From Papaver somniferum (taxonomy: Eukaryota; Streptophyta; Magnoliopsida; Ranunculales; Papaveraceae): DNA of 64,000 nt. The notes under the pieces were generated by a model that saw nothing but the letters and a program-made list of their open reading frames with translations, searched no databases and had not been told where the DNA came from. Both the position numbers and the translations under genes were made by a program. Positions 1 to 9,605 of this stretch are shown piece after piece (within the stretch, counting starts at the first letter, position 1; each line of letters starts with the position of its first letter). The stretch lies in contig NC_039360.1 in NCBI RefSeq assembly GCF_003573695.1, positions 123,094,336 through 123,158,335 of the forward strand, written 5' to 3'.

Positions 1-726
1 TAATTAGAATATTGGTCGTTGAACGGAGCATAATTAATAAAATTAATGACCATGAGGTCGTCGTAAAATTATTAAGGTTGGAATCTGGAATGATGATCCT
101 TGGATTCAGAAACCCTAATTTGATCAATTGATGATCAATTCATGGTTCGTCGGAATTTTAACCATGGGACGAAGGAGGGAACGACTACATGGGACCGTTG
201 ATCAACCATGTAGTGTCTATATGCTCAAGTGAGCAACTACGAAGAACTCCTGAAGAGTTGACGATTTGTTGGTGGAAGAATGATTAAATGCTGGCTTAAT
301 CATTTATTCAAAATACTCGTCTGAGTCTTAGGTGAGAAAGCCTAATTAATTATGACGAGGCGAGGGACCGACCATGGAGTAATGAAACCGTCCCTGGTTT
401 GTCACGTGACCGCCTTACGATCAATTCATGAAAATCCAAAGTGTTTGGAAGAGTTTTGGACCTAATACGAGCAATTGTGCAAATTAGGTCAAAACTGTGA
501 AAATTAATGGGACCGGCTTCCGTGAGCCAAAGAGCCAATCTTGGTAGGTCAAGATAGCATGCTCGTGTCCCCAATGCGTCCGCATCTCAGTCCTGAGAAT
601 TTTGATATTTTCTGGCGTGCAATTGAGCATCCATTCGAGAAAATATGCCAAAATTAGGGTTTCGACGAAACTGAGGAAAACACCATGAGATGGTGAAAAA
701 TAATTATAAAATAAGGAATGAGGAGG

Positions 727-1558
727 CGTGGGACCTCCGTGGTCAAGGCATGGTCGGCTGGTCGTGACCACGGTCCCGTGGAGCCTTTTCCTTAATTTTA
801 TAATATTTTGATGATTTTATGAAAAATTCATGAATTTTGAGAAATTTGATGAATTTAGGGAGTTTCCATGAATTGAAGGAGTTTTCATGAGTTCATGGAA
901 GCAAAATATTAAAACAATAAAAACACGGGCGTGTGGGACCATGAATTTTGTCGGCTATAGACCGGTCCCACGAGTTTTTCATAATTTTTTTAATATTTTT
1001 TAGGTATTTTTGATGATTTGGGGGAATTTTTCCTAATTTGAGAGAAATACCATAAAATCAAGGAATTTGATGAATTCAAGGAAAAATAGGATAAATAATA
1101 ATAAAATAATAAAGTAAAGGGCGTGCGGGATCGGCTAGGGCATGGCCGGCCGGCTAGTCGCCCGGTCCCACAAGTTTTTCATAATTTTATTTTATTTATT
1201 ATTATATGATGATTTGTGCAAAAATACCATGAAATCGAGGAGTTTTTTCATGAAATTAGAGAAATAATAATAATAATAAAATAATAAGGAACCGTGGGGT
1301 GTGGGGCCGGTTGGGACCAAGGCATGGACGGTTGGCCAATGGTCACTCCCGACACTCTTTTCCTTAATTTTCTATTATTTTTTATGGATTTATGGAAGTA
1401 CCATGAAACCGAGGAGTTTCCTCGAGACGAAGGAGATTTGATAAAATGAGAGAATTTTCATCAAATCATGGAAAATAATAAAATGCATTAAAATATAAAA
1501 CTGGCGTGGGATTGACCACGACACGGTCGGTCGGTCGTGTGTCCGTGCTCCCAGCACC
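727..1558. repeat. Five GC-rich palindromic islands inside the LTR
   Basis: Five short GC-rich blocks (about 727-781, 927-972, 1121-1172, 1290-1356 and 1501-1558) lie about 190-200 bp apart in very AT-rich DNA full of AATAATAAA. Most open with GTGGGACC and close with GGTCCCAC, so they can fold back on themselves, and carry a GGCCGGC/GGTCGGCCGG core. The same series occurs in the other LTR copies at about 11255-12090 and, inverted, at 59940-60715. Confidence 0.75.
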
Positions 1559-1744
1559 CTGGTCAATATTTTTAATTATTTATTATTTTCTTCTCTATTT
1601 TGCATAGGTTCATCGTTTCGTTGTATTTTTGAAATACTCGTTCGTGCGGTGACTGTTAGTGTATCGTCGTTGAATACACCTTCACCATTTGAATCAGGGC
1701 TTACTTAGAGGTAGCTCAGATGCCCAATTGTTGATTATTTATTA

Positions 1745-2094
1745 CTAATTGTGGAATTCAGTGGAGAATAATTCACAAAACTGAGCAATAAGATGTTTAT
1801 TATTAATTCATAAGATCAGCTGAGGATTCGACTACGAATTCAGAATAATAAAGTGAGCATTACCATTCCATGGGATCGTAGATTCGACCATAGAATCAGA
1901 GTAATTAAGATTTATCTATTACCATTTATGAGACCAGTTGTGGATTCGATCATGAAATCGGAGTAATGAGATAATATAGTTATTGCTATTCTATGAGATC
2001 AAGCTTTGGATTCGATCATAGAATCAGAACAATTGTTTATTTCCATTCCATGGGACCAGTCGTGGATTCGACCATGTAATAGGAGCAATAATAG
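1745..2094. repeat. Tandem 60-70-bp hairpin repeats in the LTR
   Basis: Five to six imperfect units follow one another. Each has an arm such as ATTCCATGGGACCAG, a centre GTGGATTCGA and a return arm CCATGGAAT, then a spacer like AGGAGCAATAA. The arms are complementary within each unit. The same array is at about 12275-12615 and, inverted, at 59405-59765. It is structure inside an LTR, not coding. Confidence 0.7.
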
Positions 2095-2164
2095 ATTATT
2101 CTGGGAATTCAGTAGTGAATGTCACGACAGAATTAATCTTAATCAGGAATAATTAACTTTGTGG

Positions 2165-2316
2165 CTTTATACTAGCAAAGCAAGCTGTCTAGGAGCATTA
2201 ATTATCCCGATATGAGCTTGTCGGTAAGTCATATCCTTTATATAGTCAGGGTAAACTTGTTGTTTGTTCCTGAAGACGTTATCGCTCTATACTAGCAATG
2301 CAAGCTGTCTAGGAGC
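2165..2316. repeat. Pair of 32-bp direct repeats in the LTR
   Basis: A 32-bp motif starting CTNTATACTAGCA and ending GCTGTCTAGGAGC occurs at 2165-2196 and 2285-2316. The same pair occurs in the LTR at about 12693-12844 and, inverted, around 59235-59390. The function is unknown. Confidence 0.7.
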
Positions 2317-2532
2317 CGTCCATCTCGTGATACTATATAGAAATAATCACTGAAAGTATTCAGTATTCATGAGATATGCCGTTGTCCAGTCGTGAGACTA
2401 CATATATACATGTACTCTGAGAGAAAGTACTCTCCGTTGAGAATTCGATGAGAGACCCATGTCTCGATACTCACGTCTGAAATCTGAATCAGTGCTTCGT
2501 ATAATTATGAGTTTACGATTTTATCCTTTGTC

Positions 2533-2611
2533 GAAAATCCACCATCTACATTAAGTACCCTGCTTACTGAGGAAAGCTGTGTTCCTCAGTCAGCATTAAA
2601 TGGTGATTTTC
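2533..2611. other. Long hairpin across the 3' LTR/internal junction of element A
   Basis: An inner stem of 14 bp with one mismatch pairs 2561-2574 (TGCTTACTGAGGAA) with 2582-2595 around a 7-nt loop. Further out, GAAAATCCACCAT of the LTR end (2533-2545) pairs with ATGGTGATTTTC at 2600-2611. The hairpin therefore spans the LTR boundary at 2550/2551, where the polypurine tract should lie. Element D has the same design with different stem bases at 53165-53235. No strong polypurine tract is visible here. Confidence 0.65.
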
Positions 2612-2853
2612 CGGCCATAAATAATAATACCAGTAATTGAACTTAGTTGTAAGTTGAGACGTTACTGGATTTAGAGAGCATGAGCAAACCACGACTTGAT
2701 GAAGGATTCAATGTCATGACTGGAGCGTCGTTTGATGAGCATAAATTGGTGTTGAACCGCTGGTTTGGACGACGAGTCCGTGGTCGGTTAGGATTCGCTG
2801 GTCGGGCCCAATAAGTAAATCCTTAGAAAATTAGGTTTTGGAAATAAAATTGA

Positions 2854-2860
2854 TATAAAA
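2854..2860 (+). promoter_or_regulatory. TATA box candidate for the antisense PMD gene
   Basis: TATAAAAGGG lies about 1.1 kb upstream of the PMD start codon. It is followed after about 30 bp by a C-rich leader-like stretch (CACACACGACCAGCACC) and by splice-like sites (GTTAG/GTAATT near 3031 and TTTTGCAG near 3797) compatible with an intron in the 5' UTR. This is the direction opposite to the element's own transcription. It is inferred from sequence only. Confidence 0.45.
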
Positions 2861-3325
2861 GGGATTCATCCTTTTTTTTTTTAATTATTTTCCTCACACA
2901 CGACCAGCACCTTCATCACCTTCACGCCAGGGAAGAAGGGTTTTTCCGCCGGAGCCGCCAGCATGTTAGGTAAATTCCGGCCGGCGCCGTCCGACCGTCG
3001 TCCGGCCAAATTCCGGCCGCCGCACGTTAGGTAATTTTTTTTTCGTTTGCTGATGTTTATGATCCTCATGAGTTTTTCATGCTTTGATCATGATGAAGTT
3101 ATATACATGTGTGTATATTAGTGTGAGTTTTATGAAAAAATCCTCGTTTTTTGAAAACGTATGTTCGTTCAATCGTTAGTTTTGAAAACTAACTATAATC
3201 CCTGATTTAGGAGAGACTTTTTTTATATATGAACCTAGGTCCAGTGATAAAAATTAGTTTATGAGTTTACATGTGTACCAAGGTTTTATCATAAAAGAAG
3301 TGAATTTTCATGAAATCGGAATAAT

Positions 3326-3470
3326 CCTTCGTTTTAAAGACAAATAACGATGATACGAAGGAAAATATGTATGATGAACTTGTGTATATATGAGATATGA
3401 GCTTTCACAATATTTTTTTTTTGAAATAAACCTTCACTTTAAAGACAAATAATGACGATACGAAGGAAAA
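3326..3470. repeat. 40-bp direct repeat upstream of the PMD gene
   Basis: CCTTCRYTTTAAAGACAAAT...ACGAAGGAAAA occurs at 3326-3365 and 3431-3470 with few differences. It is followed by a short (TA)n run at about 3477-3495. It lies in the likely 5' UTR intron of the PMD gene. Confidence 0.6.
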
Positions 3471-3973
3471 ATAGTTTTATATATATATATATATATGCAG
3501 CCGTGACATATATTGTGCAAAATATGATGATATATTTTATTTGCATGAGTTTGTTTTCGTTAGATAAAATCCTTGCGAATTTATGTATGCAAGTTGCATT
3601 AATTGTTGTTTTTTCGAAAAATCAAAACGTGGGTTTCGAGGATTCTTCAAAGATAGACAATATATTTATGATAGAATATTGTATTGTTATGAACTTCATA
3701 GGTCAGTAGTGTGAATGTTCACATTATGAAAATTGTGTCCGTGATTTTATGAAAAAATCAGTTTCGAAATTAATAAATTTTCGTTCGTTTTTGCAGTTTT
3801 CGAAGAGACGAACGATTTTGAGGTGTTAACTCTACCGTTGCTATCACTATTGTTAGTGGAAGTACAAAAGGTAAGAGTTAAGAGTTACCATTTTTGCGGT
3901 ATTTCCTTGATTCGTGTCTGGACAGCATATTGAAGTAGAATGTAATGTGGACTTTGCAGTTGTTTTAGCAAAA

Positions 3974-6900
3974 ATGACCAATTCCTCAGCCAACGATACT
4001 TCAAGGGACGAATCGCATACTGATAATGACATCTCTAGGGATGATGCATGCATGGACGAGACCTCCATTAGTGAGGAAGAGGAGGATGCCACTGGCGTGA
4101 AGAACATTCCTAATATAGACGACGCATTCTTTGAGGAGGATCCAAAAGGAGCTGAAGCATATCTCAAATCCCCAGTATATCGTCTTCTTATCAACCCTAG
4201 GACTGTGACTCAGAAGAAATTGGTGACCCCGAAGATGGTAATACGGCTTTGTCTCGAACGAGGGCTTTTCCTTGCATCGACCATAGAGTTTAAGCTTTCT
4301 CGACGCCCTTTGGAAAAAATTTCTGGATGGGCGAGGCATATGTTGGGTTTCCCTCATGTCAGGGCTATGCTCAACCAGGCACAAGTGACGAGAGCTATTC
4401 AAGATTCTGGAGACTTGTCTATTAATCATGATATGAAAAGTATCGTGGCTTTGCTGGCTCGTTGGTGTGTTCCCACTCACACCTTCATATGTAGATGGGG
4501 AGAATTTACTGTTACCTTAGAAGATGTGGCTGCTTTGATGCATCTCCAGATTACAGGTAATTTCTGTGGAGGTCTTTCGGATGGGGAAAAAGTGGTTTTT
4601 GACACTCTGAAAGCTGCGATGGAAGAAGTGAACAAGGCGTCTGGTAGTGAAGGTTTTTATGCCCATTGGTTGACACGTTGGTGGCCAAGAAATGAAGTTT
4701 CTGATAGTCCTATCACCGGTATGTTACATATTGCTGCTTTCTTATGCTTATGGTTATCCAGAGACATATTCGTAGACAGTGGGCATTTGTTGAAGCCTTT
4801 CGTAATCCCTTTTTCTATTAAGATGGCTCAAGGTGAGCAACTCCCAATAGGTAGCTTATTCCTGGGTTCCTTGTATTCTAACTTAGACTCCTTGGTGTTA
4901 GATTCCAGCGTGTCGAATGGCTTCACGAAGATTGAGTGTTATGTTAACACGATGTTTCTTCAAGCTTTGATGTGGGAACACTTCAAGAATTATGCGCCTA
5001 TCCCACGTAATATCCTGCAAGGACCAAATACTGATGCCCGTCACATCTTCGCCGAGAAAGATAATGCCCGAATCGGTCTACAAAGCAGCCTCGGTCTAAA
5101 GCACGCCTCATTGATGTGTTGGATGAAGAATCGGAGTTCGACTTTCGTCCGTGGGTGTCAGTTCCTGATTATGTTTCTCAACCAACGACTTTCAATACTG
5201 GAGAGAGCACGACTCTGAAATCTGGTGCTAACCCGAATGATGGTGAGAGATCTTTCATGTTGAGTTGTACTCCTGGTCACTTGTTATCCGTTATGCATGG
5301 AGAGTGAGTCGTAGAAGAATACAACATTGATAGGGCGGCTCGACAAATGGGTATGGATCAATGTGTTCCAACTACTAGGAGAAGAAAACCATCAGTTGAT
5401 CAGCTTGCGTCTCGTTTAGATCACACTCACGTGGAAGGGAGTAGTTACTGGTTTCCTGGTTCCGATAGATTTGCATATGTAACCCCATGTTATATAGAAT
5501 TCTGGCATCAACAATTTGAGAGGTTGCATGAATTCGTGACAGTTAGTTAGCCTCCAGTGAAGATTCCTCCGTCTGCTGAGATGATCTTTGGTCGACCAAG
5601 ACTGAAGTACCTTTCTGGTGATAAACGAAAATTATCTCCAGGATGTTCTCAAGTAAGATTCTCCACATGTCTTTTATGAAACCATGGTAACTGTAGTCTG
5701 ATCGTGTTATTGAATTCTTTACAGGACGGTCGTAGTGTAAGACCTCAAATCCATGCAGATTTTTCAGATATTGGAGAAGTTGTTCACGGCGGAGAAGGAA
5801 GGAACAAAAGTTATAAGCTGTTACCTAATACCGTGAAGTCCCCAGTTCGTTCTTTGGTGAGTTCCCAATATTTCTCACCGTGACTTTCATTACTATTAAC
5901 ATTAGAATCATGAAGCCAATGTTGTTAATTTTGTTGCAGAATTTTACTCCATCAAGTCTTGAAGGTCTTCAATTTTCTGCTACTGAACGAGCAATCGCTG
6001 ATTTGAGTGACGAAGAAACTGTAAGTATTTCTTCACATGTTCAAATGTGGTGCTTCATAGATGAAAATATTGATTGTAAAGGACGTGTACAGGAGGATGT
6101 CGTCATGGAGATGGAGAATTCTGGAACTCAATCATCCTCTGGGAATGGGAATGGAGGTAATTCCCAAGATTCGGAGCCGGATGGAAGTGATGTTCCTCTT
6201 GTCGTTGATGTGGAAAATTCCAACCCCTTGGACACTTTGGAGACTCCTCAAGTAAGTATATATCCTTTATATTCTTCATAGAAGTATAAAAGTACTGACT
6301 TGTGAATGAATGAATGAGAACCCATGTGAATATATGAAAACTTAGTCGAATTTCGTCGTCAGAAAATTCAGAACCCAGTTTTTTAGTAGAAACGCTGTAG
6401 AATCTTCGTCTGGAGTCGGATTTTGATGATCTGCATGTGCAAATTCAAGACCGGAAAATTTCCAAGATTTTGTAGAGAAGATTTTTAAGTTTTGAGCATG
6501 TTCAAATCCTGAAAAAGGCGAAATAGTAAACTTCCAAGAGACTTCCAGAACTTTTTCAGATTGCGCATCACTTGATGTTTTGGCCACATCTACTCGCTTG
6601 TTCATCGGATTGTCATGAAATTTTGACATGTAATAGGGGAAATCCATACGAAAAGAATGGAATATGACCCATCCTCAGATTACTTGTATATTGCTCCCAG
6701 TTCGTCTCTTAGTACAGGGAAGAGTTCAGTTTCTTCAGACGGACTCATCGTAAAATGTGTTTTCATGACTTTCATGTTATTTGTTCATGCCTTGAATGTA
6801 GTATGATGAACTTTGATGATATTGCCTTGCGGGTATACTGTGTTTCATAATATTCTTTGGCTTCGTGACTCTAACCTCATGTAATCTTCGTATTAGGCGC

Positions 6901-7649
6901 TAAATACCGAAGTTGAGGATACTGGAGCCAATGATGACAACTCTAACCCTTCCGAAGTTATTGATCAAGAGACAGACATCCCTGCACTGCGAGGCCATGA
7001 GAAGGTCGTTTCTAATGTTATAGAAAACCAGATGGTTGTTGCCTCAGTGATAGAAGAAACCGAGATAGCAACGAAGAATACCGAAGGAACTGTTGCTTTG
7101 GTCAGGGAAGCCGCTCCAGTGACTGAGAACCGTATAATAGTGTATGAATATCCAACTGCAGGGGATGCTTTCGATCCTCCCTTTAACACTTCACTCCCGT
7201 ATCATGAACTGGTCGGTGGATTCAGCGTTCCCATTGGATATGCACGCTTGTACGAGACGATATGAAAGAAGTTTGGCCACATGATCGTTGACAGGAACCC
7301 TGGGCGTGATTATGCTTTAACCATGCAATTAGGCGTTATCTTGCGTGTCGTGAGTGATATGCATACGAGACCCAGGAATACCGTGACTCCAGGTATACTC
7401 TTTGATTGGAAGTTTAACTTGGAGAATTCAGAAAGACTTGGCCTCAACGTGAAATAGCTTCGTAAGCAAATAAAAGTTATCAAGGATTCATGTGAGAAGA
7501 ACATACCCTTTCCCAATGATGTTGTGAAGGAGAAAGAGGACAAGATTGCCAAGCTGACCGAGGAGTTGAACAGGGAGAAGGCGGCTTTGCAAATTTTGAA
7601 GGATGCTGATGAGCGAAAGCCTTTTCTTGCTGATCTCTTGAACTTCTGA
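3974..7649 (+). pseudogene. Plant mobile domain (PMD) protein gene, decayed, antisense to element A
   Basis: The product resembles the PMD family (MAIN/MAIL-like, often labelled protein phosphatase 7 long form homologue); those nuclear proteins act in silencing and development. The first ATG in frame is 3974. An acidic N-terminus (SISEEEEDA) is followed by a PMD core with CRWGEFTVTLEDVAALMHL, the WLTRWWPRN block and LMWEHFKNYAPIPRN. Five exons can be read: 3974-5652, 5725-5856, 5940-6020, 6093-6251 and 6897-7649. All four introns are GT-AG and phase 0 (72, 83, 72 and 645 bp). The last exon has a GGFSVPIGYARLY block and a charged coiled-coil tail. Damage: a frameshift near 5090, TGA at 5305 (CGA expected), TAG at 5548, TGA at 7263 (TGG expected) and TAG at 7456. 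PMD genes carried by plant Ty3/gypsy elements are known; the antisense placement after pol matches described extra ORFs of the Tat lineage. Present function is unlikely because of the stops. Confidence 0.85.
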
Positions 7650-7919
7650 ACTTCTGAGAGATGTGAGGTTTATACTTGGGTTTTGATATTTAGATGGTTT
7701 TGGATTGACTGATGGTTAAGGATTTTTCTTGTAGATTTGATAGAGATTTTCTTTTACGAAATATGAACTGAATTTTGATAAATTGCTGAATTCAAATACT
7801 GATTGCGAGTATTGCAAATGTTTTGGAGGAATTGAAATAAAAATGAAAGAAAATCCTAAATGTTAAATCCAAACGCCATGAATGCTTCGAACGCCCGATA
7901 CCTTAAATGTCCAATAATT

Positions 7920-8300
7920 TCAGATAAACGCCTTGAGCCAGTTTTCATGAATTACTGGTAGGGTTCTCCCATCTGTGTTGATCAATTTGTAGTATCCTCC
8001 GGCCATGGACTTAGCGACCATGAATGGTCCTTCCCAATTGGAGTTCCTTGTAGAATGAAGACCGCACTGAACTGCTTTGAGAACCAGGTCCCCTTCATGA
8101 AACTTGTTAGGCTTGGTCGATTGTGCCTTGAATATCTTCCTCTGATTCGGAATTCCCTGTTTGACGAAATTCCACGATTGTGGCACATACGGACACTCGC
8201 GCGGAAGAGAGTATCCAGCATAGTGTTGATCATGCTTAGCCAGGTCTTCAGCAATAAACCTCTCGATGAAGTGACCGATTTGAAGAAGTTCTGAACCCAA
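7920..8300 (-). pseudogene. Integrase C-terminal fragment, element A
   Basis: About 126 codons end in the block typical of the tail of plant Tat integrases: FHEGDLVLKAVQ, then NWEGPFMVAKSMAGGYYKL and a final ENWLKAFI. This domain binds DNA in a full integrase. The zinc-binding HHCC part and the DDE catalytic core are missing, so it cannot work alone. The upstream part (about residues 1-60) is not the usual integrase sequence and may come from a deletion junction. The homologous tail in element C is at 13993-14211. Confidence 0.75.
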
Positions 8301-8494
8301 CCATTGAGTGTAATATTGTTGAGGTGAAGTTACCCACTCATAGATTTTGAGTGACTGCTAAATTTTTCATGGGGAGAAGTCCCTGGACTATAGTAGCGTA
8401 TTTGAACATTGGTAATATTGGAGCATGAGGAGGAATAAGACTTGCCTGAGCTCGAAACCTTCTGACAAAGGTGTGCAAATTTTTCTCCAAGTTC

Positions 8495-8704
8495 CTACGT
8501 AAGTCCCATCAGAGTTTTTATTTCTTCCAGATGCTCAAACGGTGGTGTGTCCTCTGCTTTGTCTTCCGACTCGGAATCTTTGTCGATGACATGATGTGTT
8601 GAAGGCATCGTTATCCTTCCGGCATGAATCCAAGTTCTTCCAAGGACCATGTCGTATCTAGGGTCTTCCCGGATTATGAAAAACTTGGCCTCAGTGAAGA
8701 TCAA
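8495..8704 (-). pseudogene. Retropepsin C-terminal fragment, element A
   Basis: About 70 codons contain DPRYDMVLGRTWIHAGRITMPSTHHV, split by position as RYDMVLGRTWIHAG then MPSTHHV, which matches the end of the aspartic protease of Tat elements (compare DYHMILGRPWLH in element C and DYHIILGRPWLH in E). The catalytic D-T-G half is not present. It is followed by an acidic stretch and a stop. It is a remnant of the gag-pol polyprotein. Confidence 0.7.
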
Positions 8705-8772
8705 TCTTTCCGTAACTTTGAGAGTGATGAAGCCGTATGCGTCTCTGGAGATTCCTTCGTGGTCCCTAATTG

Positions 8773-9548
8773 CTATGGGAGCGTGGGTGGCTTCCTTGAG
8801 ACGAACAACATGATTATGTTGTTATACCAGGTGTATGCTCTGCCTTTCAGAGATTTTGAGAATTCCTTGAGAAAAACAACATGATTATGTTCATGTTCTC
8901 CCAGGGATTCGAGAAAACGAGAGACATGTTCCCTAGCATTGCCAGATCCATCATATAAGGTGAAGGTTGGAGAAACGTAACCTTTGGGGAATGGAATCCT
9001 CTGCGTAGTGGCAGGATAAGGAGGTTGATGACGATGGACATGCGATGTTTTGTCTTTTCCACGGTTCTCCAAAAGGTGCTCCAGATCCTCGCGAGTGATG
9101 AAATTTGATGATCTCTTCGCTGATGAGTTGTCTGCAGCAGTTTTGTGGACTTCTTCGTCTTCTACTGTATGGATTGGAATTACTTCAGGATCGTCGTCTG
9201 AGGATTTCTCCTTCTCCTTTCCCTTCTCTTGAGTCTTCTCTGACATCTTGTCAGTAAGAGTTTTGAGATAATTACACAGCTCCTTCTGCGTAGCAGCCAT
9301 GTCGGTCTGATTCTTTGCAAGAGTCTCATGCGCTTTGATAAGATCACCAATGGTGGTGGTGGATCTCCTCTGACTTCTTGAGGGTGTCGTCCGGACATAG
9401 GATGACCTTCGGCGTGAGGAGGAGTAATGTCACCACCATCAGTGTTGGAGGTCGGAGTTGTCTCCGGGATATTCTGATTGTTGTTGTTGCTAGTGCTAGT
9501 ACGGTTTATGTTAGGATTCGTAACTGAACCCGACCTGAGATCAAACAT
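8773..9548 (-). pseudogene. gag remnant, element A
   Basis: Reading starts at ATG 9548, right after the leader that follows the primer site (MFDLRSGSVTNPN). The frame shifts once near 9350-9370, at a GGTGGTGGTGG run, and continues as MAATQKELCNYLKTL, a charged coiled-coil-like stretch, and the retrotransposon gag core IPFPKGYVSPTFTLYDGSGN ... HVSRFLESLGEH ... LKGRAYTWYNN. In intact elements this is the capsid-like part of Gag. After YTWYNN the frame runs into a locally duplicated AACAACATGATTATGTT segment and stops; no CCHC zinc knuckle is visible. It is the only gag core in the window. Confidence 0.8.
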
Positions 9549-9585
9549 CTTGTGAAATTGTGAGATTGCAACCGAGAGAATGATC

Positions 9586-9604
9586 TCCCACTGTGGTCGC
9601 CAAT
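9586..9604 (-). other. Primer-binding site, element A
   Basis: On the minus strand the LTR terminus CCCCATCTACA is followed by GATTGGCGACCACAGTGGGAG, in the place of the minus-strand primer site. Equivalent sites are at 38965-38984 (C), 57863-57881 (D) and 62431-62450 (E). I do not assign the tRNA. Confidence 0.65.
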
Positions 9605-9605
9605 C

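Larger units (their letters stand above)
1..2550 (-). mobile_element. 3' LTR of Tat-type element A (cut by window start)
   Basis: This stretch matches 10557-13078 closely in the same orientation and 58999-61450 in reverse orientation, so it is an LTR of one family present three times in the window. It ends with CCACCATCTACA, the inverse of the TGTAGATGG terminus, and the coding remnants to its right read on the minus strand, so this is the downstream (3') LTR of a minus-strand element. Roughly the first 950 bp of the LTR lie outside the window. The two LTRs of A differ by scattered substitutions and an 11-bp indel near position 130, so the insertion is not brand new. No long ORF in it is believable. 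Confidence 0.9.
2551..9605 (-). mobile_element. Internal region of Tat-type Ty3/gypsy element A (non-autonomous)
   Basis: The 7.05 kb between the two LTRs holds, in element order (right to left), a primer-binding site, a frameshifted gag, a protease fragment, an integrase C-terminal fragment and then a PMD gene on the opposite strand. Reverse transcriptase, RNase H and the integrase core are absent between about 8300 and 8500. This 190-bp gap only has a minus-strand stretch (FVRRFRAQA, with a stop further on) vaguely like a gag segment. 7650-7919 between the convergent PMD and integrase ends has no recognisable content. The element could only have moved with proteins supplied by a relative. 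Confidence 0.85.

Noticed and set aside
3914..3973. Start of the PMD gene at GTG 3914
   Set aside because: A plant nuclear gene would use ATG; the first in-frame ATG is 3974. The upstream codons may be leader.
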